A stretch of 64,000 nucleotides of DNA from Verrucomicrobiota bacterium (lineage in GTDB: Bacteria > Verrucomicrobiota > Verrucomicrobiia > Verrucomicrobiales > Verrucomicrobiaceae), in the NCBI GenBank assembly GCA_025360015.1, contig JANYCZ010000076.1, positions 24,741 to 88,740 of the forward strand. Direction: 5' to 3'. The notes below the pieces were generated by a model that was not told the origin of the DNA, did no database searches, and saw nothing but the letters and a program-made list of their open reading frames with translations. The position numbers and the translations under genes were made by a program. Positions 16,768 through 26,530 of this stretch are shown here, piece by piece. Within the stretch, counting starts at the first letter, position 1. Each line of letters begins with the position of its first letter.

Positions 16768-18936
16768 ATGAGAAAAACGAAACTCCGCAGCCTGCGCTTT
16801 GAATTCCTCCTGCTGCCCCTCGCTCTGCTGCTGGCGCTGGGCTTCAGCCAGACCCATCTCGGCGAGGAACTGGAAAACCTCACGCTGGACTGGCGCTTCA
16901 AAGCGCGCGCCGCCTCAGATCCACCTGCAGACCCCGAGGTGCTCGTGGTGGGCATTGATGAAGACGCGCTGGCCAAGCTGGGCCGGTGGCCTTGGAACCG
17001 CGAGGTGCATGCGCAGCTGGTGACGCTGCTCGCCACGCGACCGCCAGCGGCAACGGCGTTTGATCTGCTCTTCACCGAACCCAGCGCCGACCCCAAGCAG
17101 GATCAAGTGTTTGCCGATGCGCTGGTGCAGTCCACGACCTACATCACCGCAGCCGCGGCGGAAACCTTGGAGCACAGCAAGAAATTCGAAGCTGAGTATG
17201 TGGGCAACACCAAGGCCATCGCGAACTTCAAGGGCGACATCCGCCATCTCATTGGCAATGACACCGTGCTGCTGCCCGTTACCATCATCGGCGAGAGTTC
17301 GCATGCCGGACTGGTGAATTCACCGCCGGGCGCCGATGGCGTGCGCCGTCAGATCCCGCTGGTGGTGCGCTGCGGCACACGCGTCTTTCCCAGCCTCGTG
17401 CTACAGGCCCTGCTCACGCTTGAAGCCGTGGAGACCGATGCCGTGGAGGTGGTGCTGGGCGACAGCATTCGCATCCAGGGCACGCACAAGGCGTGGCAGA
17501 TCCCCATCGACGCGCGCGGGCAGATGACGATCAACTACCGCCATCCCGACACCTTCAAAGTCTTCCCTTACGCAGGGCTGATGGGCAGCCTGCTGGAGTT
17601 CAAAGACAAGGAATGGCCCAAGGATCGTCCGCCCGTCGCAGGCCAGATTCTCTTCATCGGTCAGACCGCCGCAGGCCTGGCAGATCTCGGCCCGACTCCG
17701 CACGGTCCGCAGACGCCGCTGGTGCTGACGCATGCCAATGCGCTCAGCAACATCCTCAGCGGTGACTACCTCAAGCAGCCCGACTTCCTGCAGTTGATCG
17801 GTGTGTGGGTGCTCATGGCGCTGCTCACCATCTTTCCTGTGCGCTACGGTCCCATCTGGCTGGCCCTGCTGGCCCCCACGCTGATCATTGGGGCCTACGT
17901 TTTCACCGCGTTTTATCACTTCCGCTTGGAGAGCCTACATCTCCCACTCGCGTGGCCCGTGCTCGGGTTCATGCTGGTGGAGGGCTGCGCCATCCTGCAC
18001 CGTCTAGTCATCGAGTTGCGCGCCAAGAGCCGCATCACCGGCATGTTCGGCACCTTCGTGTCGCCGCATGTCGTCAAGCAGATGATCGCCTCCGGTGAAG
18101 AACCCCAGCTGGGAGGACACCAGGCGGAGATCACCGCCTTCTTCAGCGACATCGCCGGCTTCTCCGCCTTCTCCGAGAAGCTGACGCCCGAACGTCTGGT
18201 CACGCTGATGAACGACTACCTCACCGAAATGACCGACATCCTGCATGATAACGGCGGCACACTCGACAAGTTCATCGGCGACGCCATCGTTGGCATGTTC
18301 GGCGCACCGCTGACCTTTGCCGGTCATGCGCACGGCGCCTGCCGCGCCGCCCTGCTCATCCAGAAGCGCCAGATCGAACTGCGCGAGAAATGGCGAAAGG
18401 AAGGCACCTGGCCGGACATCGTCTATGAAATGAAGACCCGCATCGGCCTGAACTCCGGCCTCGCCATCATCGGCAACATGGGCTCACGCCGCCGCTTCAA
18501 CTACACCATGATGGGCGACACCGTGAACCTCGCCGCCCGCAGCGAGAGCGGCGCGAAGAGCTACGGCGTGTACACCATGATCACAGGGGAGACCAAGGCG
18601 CTCGCCGAGAAGCACCAGCAAGACATCACCTATCGCTTCCTTGATCGCATCATCGTCAAAGGCCGCAGCAAGCCGGTAGAAATGTATGAACTCGTCGGCT
18701 TTACCGATGAAGTCTCTGCCCAAACCGTGGAGTGCCTGTCCTTGTTTGAGCAAGGCATCACCGCCTACCTCGCGCAGAACTGGGATGAATCCCGCGCCCT
18801 CTTCGAAAGCTCCGCCACCCGCGAAATCCACGAAGACGCCAATCCCTCTCTCGTCATGATCGCGCGCTGCAACGACATGAAGCTCAACCCACCCGAGGCG
18901 GACTGGGACGGCGTCTATGTGATGAAGACGAAGTGA
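16768..18936 (+). CDS. CHASE2-domain adenylate/guanylate cyclase (class III)
   Basis: Extracytoplasmic CHASE2-like N-term (WRFKARAASDPPADPEVLVVGIDEDALAKLGRWPWNREVHAQL), TM region, then class III cyclase 'ITAFFSDIAGFSAFSEKLTPERLVTLMNDYLTEMTDILHDNGGTLDKFIGDAIVGMFGAP'. Confidence 0.93.
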   Translation: MRKTKLRSLRFEFLLLPLALLLALGFSQTHLGEELENLTLDWRFKARAASDPPADPEVLVVGIDEDALAKLGRWPWNREVHAQLVTLLATRPPAATAFDLLFTEPSADPKQDQVFADALVQSTTYITAAAAETLEHSKKFEAEYVGNTKAIANFKGDIRHLIGNDTVLLPVTIIGESSHAGLVNSPPGADGVRRQIPLVVRCGTRVFPSLVLQALLTLEAVETDAVEVVLGDSIRIQGTHKAWQIPIDARGQMTINYRHPDTFKVFPYAGLMGSLLEFKDKEWPKDRPPVAGQILFIGQTAAGLADLGPTPHGPQTPLVLTHANALSNILSGDYLKQPDFLQLIGVWVLMALLTIFPVRYGPIWLALLAPTLIIGAYVFTAFYHFRLESLHLPLAWPVLGFMLVEGCAILHRLVIELRAKSRITGMFGTFVSPHVVKQMIASGEEPQLGGHQAEITAFFSDIAGFSAFSEKLTPERLVTLMNDYLTEMTDILHDNGGTLDKFIGDAIVGMFGAPLTFAGHAHGACRAALLIQKRQIELREKWRKEGTWPDIVYEMKTRIGLNSGLAIIGNMGSRRRFNYTMMGDTVNLAARSESGAKSYGVYTMITGETKALAEKHQQDITYRFLDRIIVKGRSKPVEMYELVGFTDEVSAQTVECLSLFEQGITAYLAQNWDESRALFESSATREIHEDANPSLVMIARCNDMKLNPPEADWDGVYVMKTK

Positions 18937-18960
18937 GGGCTGGCGCGCAGCCAGCACCCC

Positions 18961-19118
18961 GGCGCGCGGAATTTATTCCGCAGCACTCCGCTAGCACCCC
19001 AAGCTCCGCATCCCTCCACACATCCGCCTCCTCCAGCGTCGTCCAGCTTGCCACACGCAACGCACGCAAACATCCGCCCCACGCGGACGACCCGCTGCGG
19101 AATCAATTCCGCGCTCCG
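18961..19118 (-). repeat. Family C interspersed repeat, copy B (inverted relative to copy A)
   Basis: Reverse complement GGAGCGCGGAATTGATTCCGCAGCGGGTCGTCCGCG...GTTGCGTGTGGCAAGCTGGACGACG...GCGGAGTGCTGCGGAATAAATTCCGCGCG. Confidence 0.8.
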
Positions 19119-19131
19119 AAGAGCATCCTGC

Positions 19132-19647
19132 TCAGAAACTCCTGCCGCCATAGCCCGTCCCGAACCCGGAATAGCCTGACTGTGGCGTGGCCTGCATGAG
19201 CGAGGAGTTCATACGGTACGACGAGCCTGCGTTGTTCATCTGCGCGGATTGATTGAGATTCGCCGCAGCTTCCTGCGACTCGGCGGTCTTCGCTTCAGCC
19301 AGCCGCTCCTCCTGCCCGTGCAGCACGTTCACCAGGATCACCCGCTCCTTCTCGCTGATCTTCCCCGTGGTGGCGGCCTTGTTGATCTCCATCAGGCGCG
19401 GATGCTCCGCCGCATACTGATTCAGGAAGGTGTTCATCTTTTCCGGGCTCCATTTGCCCTCCAGCGGCTTGCCCACGGACTTCTCCGCGACCAGTGCCGC
19501 CTCGCCCCCCTGATGAATGTAGCCAACCTCCACCGCTCTCCGCGCAAAGGCTTTCGCCTCGGCCACGCTGCCCACATGATACACCTCGGTGGTGGTCTGG
19601 CAGGACGAAAGCAGCGCAACAGTCAGAAGAAGAAAGAAGGATTTCAT
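19132..19647 (-). CDS. Hypothetical lipoprotein
   Basis: Start at internal Met MKSFFLLLTVALLSSCQTTTEV (lipobox LSSC). Confidence 0.65.
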   Translation of the reverse strand: MKSFFLLLTVALLSSCQTTTEVYHVGSVAEAKAFARRAVEVGYIHQGGEAALVAEKSVGKPLEGKWSPEKMNTFLNQYAAEHPRLMEINKAATTGKISEKERVILVNVLHGQEERLAEAKTAESQEAAANLNQSAQMNNAGSSYRMNSSLMQATPQSGYSGFGTGYGGRSF

Positions 19648-19683
19648 GCGCCGAATGTGGAGAAACTTTCCCCCGCCACAAGC

Positions 19684-19795
19684 CAAAGTAGTTGAGAGCT
19701 GGGGAAAGTAGTCCAGAGCTTTAGCTCGCTCTGGACAGCGCACGCGCATCACCCCAGAATCCAGAACGAGCCAAAGCTCTGATCTACTTTCCCAA
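19684..19795. repeat. Family A palindromic repeat
   Basis: aaagtagtccaGAGCTTTAGCTCgctctgga...tccagaacGAGCCAAAGCTCtgatctacttt. Confidence 0.75.
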
Positions 19796-19799
19796 CCCC

Positions 19800-22700
19800 A
19801 TGACGTCCCGCCCACTGCTCCTCCTCGCGCTGCTCGCTTCCGCCTCCTGCGCGGTTGCTGCTTCTCCCGTCTTCGAAAGCCCCAAGGTCACCACCGCTGC
19901 GAACTCGCCGCGTCTGGTCAAAGTGGACGTCTCCCTCAAAGGCGCGAAGGAATTGTACCTCGTTGTCTCCGACGAAGATGGCCTCAGTTGCGACTGGGCG
20001 GACTGGCTGGAGCCGAAGCTCACCATGGCGGACGGCACCACCCAAGATCTCACCAAGCTCAAATGGAAAGCCGCCACCCAGGGCTCGGGCAGCACGCGCG
20101 TCGGCAAATCGACAATGGGTGATGCATTGCTCGTGGGCGGCCAGAAGTTTGAGAGCGGCATCGGCACGCATGCGCGCTCCGTCATCGTCTATGATCTGCC
20201 GCAGGGGGTGGAGCGCTTCACGGCGCAGGCGGCCATCGATGACGGCGGCATGGAGCGCGGCGGCAAGGCCAGCAATGCCTCGGTCAAATTTCAGGTCTAT
20301 ACCGAAACGCCGCCCAATGCTCCCAAACCCGCGCCTCCCATCGTGGACGACGGCAAGACCACCGTGCCTGCGGACATGTTTGCCGTGCCCGAAGGTCTCG
20401 AAGTCACCGTCTGGGCCACCTCGCCCGCGTTGTTCAATCCCACCAACATCGACTTCGATGCGCAGGGCCGTCTGTGGGTCGCGGAAGGCGTGAACTACCG
20501 CAGCAAAGGCAGCCGCAGGCCGGAGGGCGACCGCGTGGTCGTGCTCGAAGACAGCACCGGATCTGGCCGTGCGGACAAGAGCAGCGTTTTCGTGCAGGAG
20601 TCCGCACTCGCAGCGCCGCTCGGCGTGGCCGTCCTGGGAAACAAGATCGTCGTCTCCCAGCCACCGGACCTGCTCGTTTACACCGACGTGAATGGCGATG
20701 GCAAGTTTGATCCCGCCGTGGACAAGCGCGATGTGCTGCTCACCGGCTTTGGCGGCAGGCAGCATGACCATAGCCTGCACAGCGTCACCGCCGGGCCCGA
20801 TGGCCAGTGGTATTGGAATCAAGGCAACACGGGCGCGAAGTTCACCGACCACTCCGGCAAGACCTTCCGCATGGGCAGCCCCTACATGATGCAGGACATC
20901 GCCGGGCAGAAGAGCGACGACGGCCACGTGTGGATCGGCGGCTTCTCCGCGCGAATGAACCCCGATGGAACGAACGTCACCATCATCGGCCACAACTACC
21001 GCAACAGCTACGAGCAGACCATCACCTCCTTCGGCGACCTGTTCCAAAGCGACAACGACGACCCGCCTGCCTGCCGCGTCTCCCCCGTGATGGAAGGCGG
21101 CAATGCGGGCTTTGCCTCCGCCGATGGCCTGCGCTCCTGGGGTGCGGACAAACGCCCCGGCCAGGACACCCCGACTGCCGAGTGGCGGCAGGAAGATCCC
21201 GGCACCATGCCCGCAGGCGATGTCTATGGCGGCGGCTCCCCCACCGGCGTGGCTTTCTATGAAAACGGCGCGCTCGACAAGAAGTGGAACGGCCTCCTCC
21301 TCGCCTGCGAAGCCGGCAAGAACGTCGTCTTTGGCTATCTGCCCAAGCTCGATGGCGCAGGCTGGAAAATGGAGCGCTTTGATTTCCTCACCTCCAACAA
21401 GGAAAAGGAATTCGCCGGTTCCGACTTCCTCGGCGGCAAGCCCTCCGGCGAACTCAAAACCCGCTTCCGCCCCAGCGATGTGACCGTCGGCCCCGATGGC
21501 GCGATCTACGTGGCCGACTGGTTCGACGCCCGCGTGGGCGGTCACGGCACGCTGGATGACCGCTACACCGGCACCATCTACCGCATCGCGCCCAAGGGCT
21601 TCACCTCGAACGTGCCAGCGGTTAAACTGGACACCACGGAAGGCCAGATCGCCGCACTGAAAAGCCCCGCGCCAAACGTGCGCTACAACGGCTTCACCGC
21701 GCTGAAAGCCCAAGGCGCGAAAGCTGTGCCTGCCGTCGCCGCCTTGCTCAAAGACGACAACGCCTACATCACCGCACGCGCCGCATGGCTGCTCGCGCAG
21801 ATGGGTCCTGAAGGTATCGCGCAGGTGAAACCCTGGCTGGATTCGAAGTCTGAAGATCAGCGCCTCGTGGCCTACCGCGCTCTGCGCCGTGCCGGTGTGG
21901 ATGTGCTGGCGATGGCTGCGAAGATGGTCACCGATTCCTCCGCCGCTGTGCGCCGAGAAGTCGCACTGACATTGCGTGAAGTCCCCGCTGCCCAAAGCCT
22001 GCCGCTGCTGGTGAAGCTGGCGCAGCAGTTTGACGGCAAAGACCGCGCCTACCTCGAAGCCTTGGGCCTCGGCAGCGAAGGCAAGGAAGCCGAAGTCTAT
22101 GCCGCCGTGTGCCAGGACAAGCCGGCCGCTTGGAATGATGCCGAAGCATGGATCGCCTGGCGCATGCACCCTGCCGCTGCGGTGGAAGCCTTCAAAGCCC
22201 GCGCGCTGGATGGCGCGCTCACCGAAGAACAGCGCAAGCTCATGCTCACCGGCCTCGCCTTTGTGAAGAGTCGCGAAGCCGCAGGCGCGATGATCGAACT
22301 CGCCAACACCAAGGACTTCCCCCTGAAGGAGCTGGCCAAGTGGTGGCTGCTCAATCGCAAAGGCAACGACTGGCAGTCCTACGATGTGGAAGGCGGCATG
22401 AAGGCGCTGGGCCTGTATGATCCTGCCAAGGTGAAACTCGTCGCCGCCGAGATGCCGCCTGAACTCAAGGACGCCCCCAAGCTGCCCACGGGCGCCGAGA
22501 TCGCCCAAATCCCCGGCGATGCCAAGCGCGGTCAGGCCGCCATCGCCGTCTGCTTCACCTGCCACAAGGTCGGCAAGGTGGGCGTCGAATTCGGCCCCGA
22601 CCTCAGCACCTTCGGCAAGCAGCAGCCTTCTGAAGTCATCGCCAACGCTATCGCCCATCCCTCCGCCGACATCTCCCATGGCTTCGAAGGCAGCGAAATC

Positions 22701-22913
22701 AAAACCAAGGACGGCCTCACCATCAGCGGCATGATCCTTTCCAGCGGCGACCCCGTCATGATCAAGTGCATGGGCGGCCTCGTGCAGACCGTGCCCAAGG
22801 AGCGTATCGCCAGCATCCAGAAGATGACCCGCTCCCTCATGTATCAGCCGCAGCAACTCGGCCTCACTCCACAGTCCATCAGCGACATCGTGGCGTATTT
22901 GAAGAGCCTCTGA
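19800..22913 (+). CDS. PVC-type dehydrogenase/heme-binding protein with NPCBM domain
   Basis: NPCBM-like N-term (KFESGIGTHARSVIVYDLPQGVERFTAQAAIDDG), beta-propeller dehydrogenase-like region (ITSFGDLFQSDNDDPP), HEAT-like region, C-terminal cytochrome CFTCH motif. Confidence 0.88.
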   Translation: MTSRPLLLLALLASASCAVAASPVFESPKVTTAANSPRLVKVDVSLKGAKELYLVVSDEDGLSCDWADWLEPKLTMADGTTQDLTKLKWKAATQGSGSTRVGKSTMGDALLVGGQKFESGIGTHARSVIVYDLPQGVERFTAQAAIDDGGMERGGKASNASVKFQVYTETPPNAPKPAPPIVDDGKTTVPADMFAVPEGLEVTVWATSPALFNPTNIDFDAQGRLWVAEGVNYRSKGSRRPEGDRVVVLEDSTGSGRADKSSVFVQESALAAPLGVAVLGNKIVVSQPPDLLVYTDVNGDGKFDPAVDKRDVLLTGFGGRQHDHSLHSVTAGPDGQWYWNQGNTGAKFTDHSGKTFRMGSPYMMQDIAGQKSDDGHVWIGGFSARMNPDGTNVTIIGHNYRNSYEQTITSFGDLFQSDNDDPPACRVSPVMEGGNAGFASADGLRSWGADKRPGQDTPTAEWRQEDPGTMPAGDVYGGGSPTGVAFYENGALDKKWNGLLLACEAGKNVVFGYLPKLDGAGWKMERFDFLTSNKEKEFAGSDFLGGKPSGELKTRFRPSDVTVGPDGAIYVADWFDARVGGHGTLDDRYTGTIYRIAPKGFTSNVPAVKLDTTEGQIAALKSPAPNVRYNGFTALKAQGAKAVPAVAALLKDDNAYITARAAWLLAQMGPEGIAQVKPWLDSKSEDQRLVAYRALRRAGVDVLAMAAKMVTDSSAAVRREVALTLREVPAAQSLPLLVKLAQQFDGKDRAYLEALGLGSEGKEAEVYAAVCQDKPAAWNDAEAWIAWRMHPAAAVEAFKARALDGALTEEQRKLMLTGLAFVKSREAAGAMIELANTKDFPLKELAKWWLLNRKGNDWQSYDVEGGMKALGLYDPAKVKLVAAEMPPELKDAPKLPTGAEIAQIPGDAKRGQAAIAVCFTCHKVGKVGVEFGPDLSTFGKQQPSEVIANAIAHPSADISHGFEGSEIKTKDGLTISGMILSSGDPVMIKCMGGLVQTVPKERIASIQKMTRSLMYQPQQLGLTPQSISDIVAYLKSL

Positions 22914-22923
22914 TCTGGGAAAG

Positions 22924-22998
22924 AAAGTACTCGTGAGCTTTAGCTCACTCTGGAAAGCGCCGCTGCATCCAGAACGAACTAAAGTTCGTGAGTACTTT
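22924..22998. repeat. Family A palindromic repeat
   Basis: aaagtactcgtGAGCTTTAGCTCactctgga...tccagaacGAACTAAAGTTCgtgagtacttt. Confidence 0.8.
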
Positions 22999-23040
22999 GC
23001 CCCCTGCAACATCCCCGCTTCATCGCCTGTATGAGAGAGC

Positions 23041-24516
23041 ATGCTCCGCTCCCTCCTGCTCTTCCTCGCGCTCTGCACCGGCATCGTGTCCGCTGAAGTC
23101 ACGAACATCGGCTCCCGCCGTGAGCTGTTTGTGGACAAGCTGCTCATCGACCAGATGAAGGGCACCACGCTGCAGCTGCACCACCCTGAAGACGCCGGCG
23201 TCGCGGTGAAATTTGACCAGCCTTGGGAAGGCCGCTTCAGCGCCTATGCCACCGTCATTCACAATGACGAGGCCAACAAATACCAGATGTACTACCGGGG
23301 CAACGCGGGCTTTAAAGACGGCACCAGCGGCGAAGTGACCTGCTACGCCGAATCCGCCGATGGCAAAACCTGGGTGAAGCCCAAGCTTGGCCTGCACGAG
23401 CTCAATGGCAGCAAGGACAACAACGTCATGCTGGCCAATCTGGCCCCCTACACGCACAACTTCGCACCCTTCATCGACCGCCGTCCCGGGGTGCCCAAAG
23501 AGCAGCACTACAAGGCCCTTGCGGGTCTCGGCGGCAAGTACGGCGGTCTCAGCGCCTTCGTCTCGGCGGACGGCATGCTCTGGCAAAAAATGCAGGAGGC
23601 GGCCGTCATGACGAAAGGTGCCTTTGATTCACAGAACGTGTCCTTCTGGTCTAAGGCGGAGCAGTGCTACGTGGCCTATTTCCGCGTCTTCACCGGCGGC
23701 GGTGTCGATGAAAAGACCTGGAAACCCAAGGGCGTGCGTTGGGTCAGCCGCGCCACCAGCAAGGACTTCCTCACCTGGAGCACCGCCGTGCAGATGACCT
23801 GTGACCAGCCGCTGGTGGATCACATTTACATCAGCCAGACGAATCCCTACTTCAATGCACCGCACCTTTACATCTCCACCGCCGCGCGCTTCATGCAAAA
23901 CAAGGAGGTGCTCGACGAGCACGCCAGGAAAGACCTCGCTGAGGACACCAAGCTCTACCCCGCTCTGATTAAAGACTGCTCCGAAGCCGTGCTGATGACC
24001 AGCCGTGCCGGCACCACCGCCTACAATCGCAGCTTCATGGAGGCCTTCGTGCGCCCCGGCCTGGATTTCCGCGACTGGACCAGCCGCAGCAACTACCCCG
24101 CCTGCGGCGTGGTGCAGACCGGCCCGGCGGAGATGTCCCTGTATGTGGAGCGCCACTACGGCCAGGCCACCGCGCTGCTGCAGCGCTTCTCTCTGCGCCT
24201 CGACGGCTTCGCTTCGCTGCATGCGGACTATGCCGTCGGTGAGATGACGACCAAGCCCTTCACTTTCACCGGCAAGGCGCTGCACCTGAATCTGTCCACC
24301 GGTGCCGCAGGCTCCGTGGCCGTGGAAATCCAGGATGCCGAGGGCAAGCCCCTCCCCGGCTTCACCCTGGACGACTGCCAGGCGATCTCCTACGACGACA
24401 TCGACCGCGTCATCACCTGGAAAGCGGGCAGCGATGTCTCCGCCATGGCCAGCAAGCCCGTGCGCCTGCGCTGGGTGCTCAAGGATGCGGATGTGTATTC
24501 CTTCCGCTTTGAATGA
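23041..24516 (+). CDS. Secreted hypothetical protein, GH32/43-like (five-bladed propeller)
   Basis: Signal peptide; 'YATVIHNDEANKYQMYYRGNAGFKDGTSGEVTCYAESADGKTWVKPKLGL' resembles glycosidase-like propeller proteins common in PVC bacteria. Confidence 0.65.
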   Translation: MLRSLLLFLALCTGIVSAEVTNIGSRRELFVDKLLIDQMKGTTLQLHHPEDAGVAVKFDQPWEGRFSAYATVIHNDEANKYQMYYRGNAGFKDGTSGEVTCYAESADGKTWVKPKLGLHELNGSKDNNVMLANLAPYTHNFAPFIDRRPGVPKEQHYKALAGLGGKYGGLSAFVSADGMLWQKMQEAAVMTKGAFDSQNVSFWSKAEQCYVAYFRVFTGGGVDEKTWKPKGVRWVSRATSKDFLTWSTAVQMTCDQPLVDHIYISQTNPYFNAPHLYISTAARFMQNKEVLDEHARKDLAEDTKLYPALIKDCSEAVLMTSRAGTTAYNRSFMEAFVRPGLDFRDWTSRSNYPACGVVQTGPAEMSLYVERHYGQATALLQRFSLRLDGFASLHADYAVGEMTTKPFTFTGKALHLNLSTGAAGSVAVEIQDAEGKPLPGFTLDDCQAISYDDIDRVITWKAGSDVSAMASKPVRLRWVLKDADVYSFRFE

Positions 24517-24521
24517 TTGGG

Positions 24522-24605
24522 GAAAGTAGTTATGAGCTTCAGCTCGTTCTGGAAAAGCTCCGCAGCCTCCAGAATCCGGAACGAGCTAAAGCTCTGGAGT
24601 ACTTT
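24522..24605. repeat. Family A palindromic repeat
   Basis: aaagtagttatGAGCTTCAGCTCgttctgga...ccggaacGAGCTAAAGCTCtggagtacttt; a divergent partial copy follows near 24660-24740 (ggaacGAACTAAAGTTCgt). Confidence 0.8.
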
Positions 24606-24827
24606 GCTCCGCGCCCTTGGCCATGGAAAGCGTTCACGCCGAGAGGCAGTGCTGCCTACACCCTGGTCGGAAAGCCCGTTCGTTTGCGCTGGCCACGCAG
24701 AGGCACCCCCCCCGGAACGAACTAAAGTTCGTAAGCCCATTGCGGCTCCGAATGATTCTCTGGCGTTCGCACCGGAAACAAGGAACCATCGAGCGGGTGC
24801 GCACGTATCCCCGCCTGTAACTCATCA

Positions 24828-25451
24828 ATGGACATCTCGTCAAAAACATTCTCCGCCAAAGGCTTCGTGCTCCCGCACACTCTGCCCGTGATTGTGCTGG
24901 ACGACTGCTACCACTTCCCCGCCTGCCATCTGCCACTCTTCATCTTTGAAGAGCGCTACCGTCGCCTGCTCGATCACGCCCTGCACACCGACCGCATGTT
25001 CTGCGTCGGCGTCTCCAGCGGCTTTAATGACGTGCTGCCCGTCACTACCGCAGGCTTGATCCGTGCCTCCGTGAAAAACCCCGACGGCACCTCGCAGGTC
25101 ATGCTTTACGGCATCTGCCGAGTGCGCATCACCGGCTGGGAGCAGACCAAGCCCTTCCGCATCGCCCAGGTGGAGCCCGTGCTCACCCAGCACGCCCCCT
25201 CCAAAATCCTCCGCCAGCTCAAATCACGCGCGCTGGATCTCCTTCCCCCGCCTACGGACGACAGTTGCGCCAGCATGCAGCAAATGCGGCAGGAGCTGGA
25301 AGAAATGGATGAAGCAGAAGCCGTCTGCGACATCATCGCCTTCCATTTTGTACGGAAAAAAGCCGCACTGCGTCTTCTCCTCGAAGAATGCTGTCCGCAA
25401 CGCCGCTACGAGAAGCTCATCAGCGAGCTGGAAAAGGCGCAAGGCTGCTGA
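24828..25451 (+). CDS. LON peptidase substrate-binding domain protein
   Basis: 'LPVIVLDDCYHFPACHLPLFIFEERYRRLLDHAL...MFCVGV' typical of Lon N-terminal domain; no protease domain. Confidence 0.8.
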   Translation: MDISSKTFSAKGFVLPHTLPVIVLDDCYHFPACHLPLFIFEERYRRLLDHALHTDRMFCVGVSSGFNDVLPVTTAGLIRASVKNPDGTSQVMLYGICRVRITGWEQTKPFRIAQVEPVLTQHAPSKILRQLKSRALDLLPPPTDDSCASMQQMRQELEEMDEAEAVCDIIAFHFVRKKAALRLLLEECCPQRRYEKLISELEKAQGC

Positions 25452-25454
25452 ACA

Positions 25455-25702
25455 ACGTACTCCAGAGCTTCAGCTCGCTCCGACAAAAGTACTCCCGAGC
25501 TTTAGCTCGATCTGGAAGAGGGTCGCATGCACACAGAATCGGCAAAGGCCAAAAGCGCAAGGGAACGAACTTTTGCAGGATCTAAAAACTTCAGCACGCA
25601 GCGCATGCAAGCAATTGAAGAATCCGGTCACTCTCTTGCCAATTTCAGCGCGCCGCATGCCCCAAGCATCCAGATCGAGCTAAAGCTCTGGAGTACTTTG
25701 CT
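25455..25702. repeat. Family A repeat cluster (arms at 25455-25520 and 25670-25702)
   Basis: gtactccaGAGCTTCAGCTCgctccga, aagtactcccGAGCTTTAGCTCgatctgga ... tccagatcGAGCTAAAGCTCtggagtacttt. Confidence 0.75.
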
Positions 25703-25708
25703 GAGCCC

Positions 25709-26512
25709 TCACGCCTCATCCCGCACCGGATTCGTCAGCGTCCCAATCTGCGCGATCTCCACGCTCACCGTATCCCCATCCTTCATAAACACCGGCGGCG
25801 TACGCGCCGCGCCCACGCCATGCGGCGTGCCGGTGAGGATCACCGTGCCGGGCATCAGCGTGGTGCTGCCGCTCAGGAATTCGATCAGCGTCGGCACATC
25901 AAAGATCATGTCGTCCGTGTTCCACTCCTGCATCGTCTCGCCATTGAGCACTGTCTTGATGGCGAGGGTGTTCGGATTCGGAATCTCATCCGCCGTCACC
26001 AGCACGGGACCCAGCGGGCAAAAGGTATCAAACGACTTGCCACGGCACCACTGGCCGCCGCCGCCATGCTTCTGCCAGTCGCGTGCGCTCACATCATTGC
26101 CGCAGGTGTAGCCCAGCACGTATTGCAAAGCGTTCGCCTTGCTCACGTTCTTGGCCGTCTTGCCAATGACCACCGCTAGCTCCGCCTCGTAGTCCACCTT
26201 GTCGCTCTTGAGATGCGTCGGCAGCAGAATGGGCTCTCCCGGATGCTGCACCACGTTCGGCAGTTTCATGAACACCACCGGATGCTTGGGCAGCTCCGCC
26301 TTCGTCTCCTCCGCATGCTTCTTGTAGTTCAGCCCGATGCACACAATCGCAAACGGCTGCACCGGCGCGAGCAGCTTCGCCACTTCCGCCTTGCGCTCCG
26401 TCACCCGATGCTCCCCAAAGATGTCCCCCTCAATCACCAGCGCCGTGCCATCGGCCTGCTGCGCTGCGTGAGCGATGTTTCCCTGGGAGTCGGCGTAGCG
26501 GATGACTTTCAT
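25709..26512 (-). CDS. Fumarylacetoacetate hydrolase family protein
   Basis: '[12 protein letters not shown]', '[17 protein letters not shown]', '[36 protein letters not shown]' FAH signatures. Confidence 0.9.
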   Translation of the reverse strand: MKVIRYADSQGNIAHAAQQADGTALVIEGDIFGEHRVTERKAEVAKLLAPVQPFAIVCIGLNYKKHAEETKAELPKHPVVFMKLPNVVQHPGEPILLPTHLKSDKVDYEAELAVVIGKTAKNVSKANALQYVLGYTCGNDVSARDWQKHGGGGQWCRGKSFDTFCPLGPVLVTADEIPNPNTLAIKTVLNGETMQEWNTDDMIFDVPTLIEFLSGSTTLMPGTVILTGTPHGVGAARTPPVFMKDGDTVSVEIAQIGTLTNPVRDEA

Positions 26513-26530
26513 AAGTTCGTGATTTGGGCT

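Noticed and set aside
19749-23168. 1139-aa minus-strand ORF
   Set aside because: Antisense to the NPCBM/heme-binding CDS and low-complexity Gly/His/Ala-rich; the plus strand has recognisable motifs including CFTCH.
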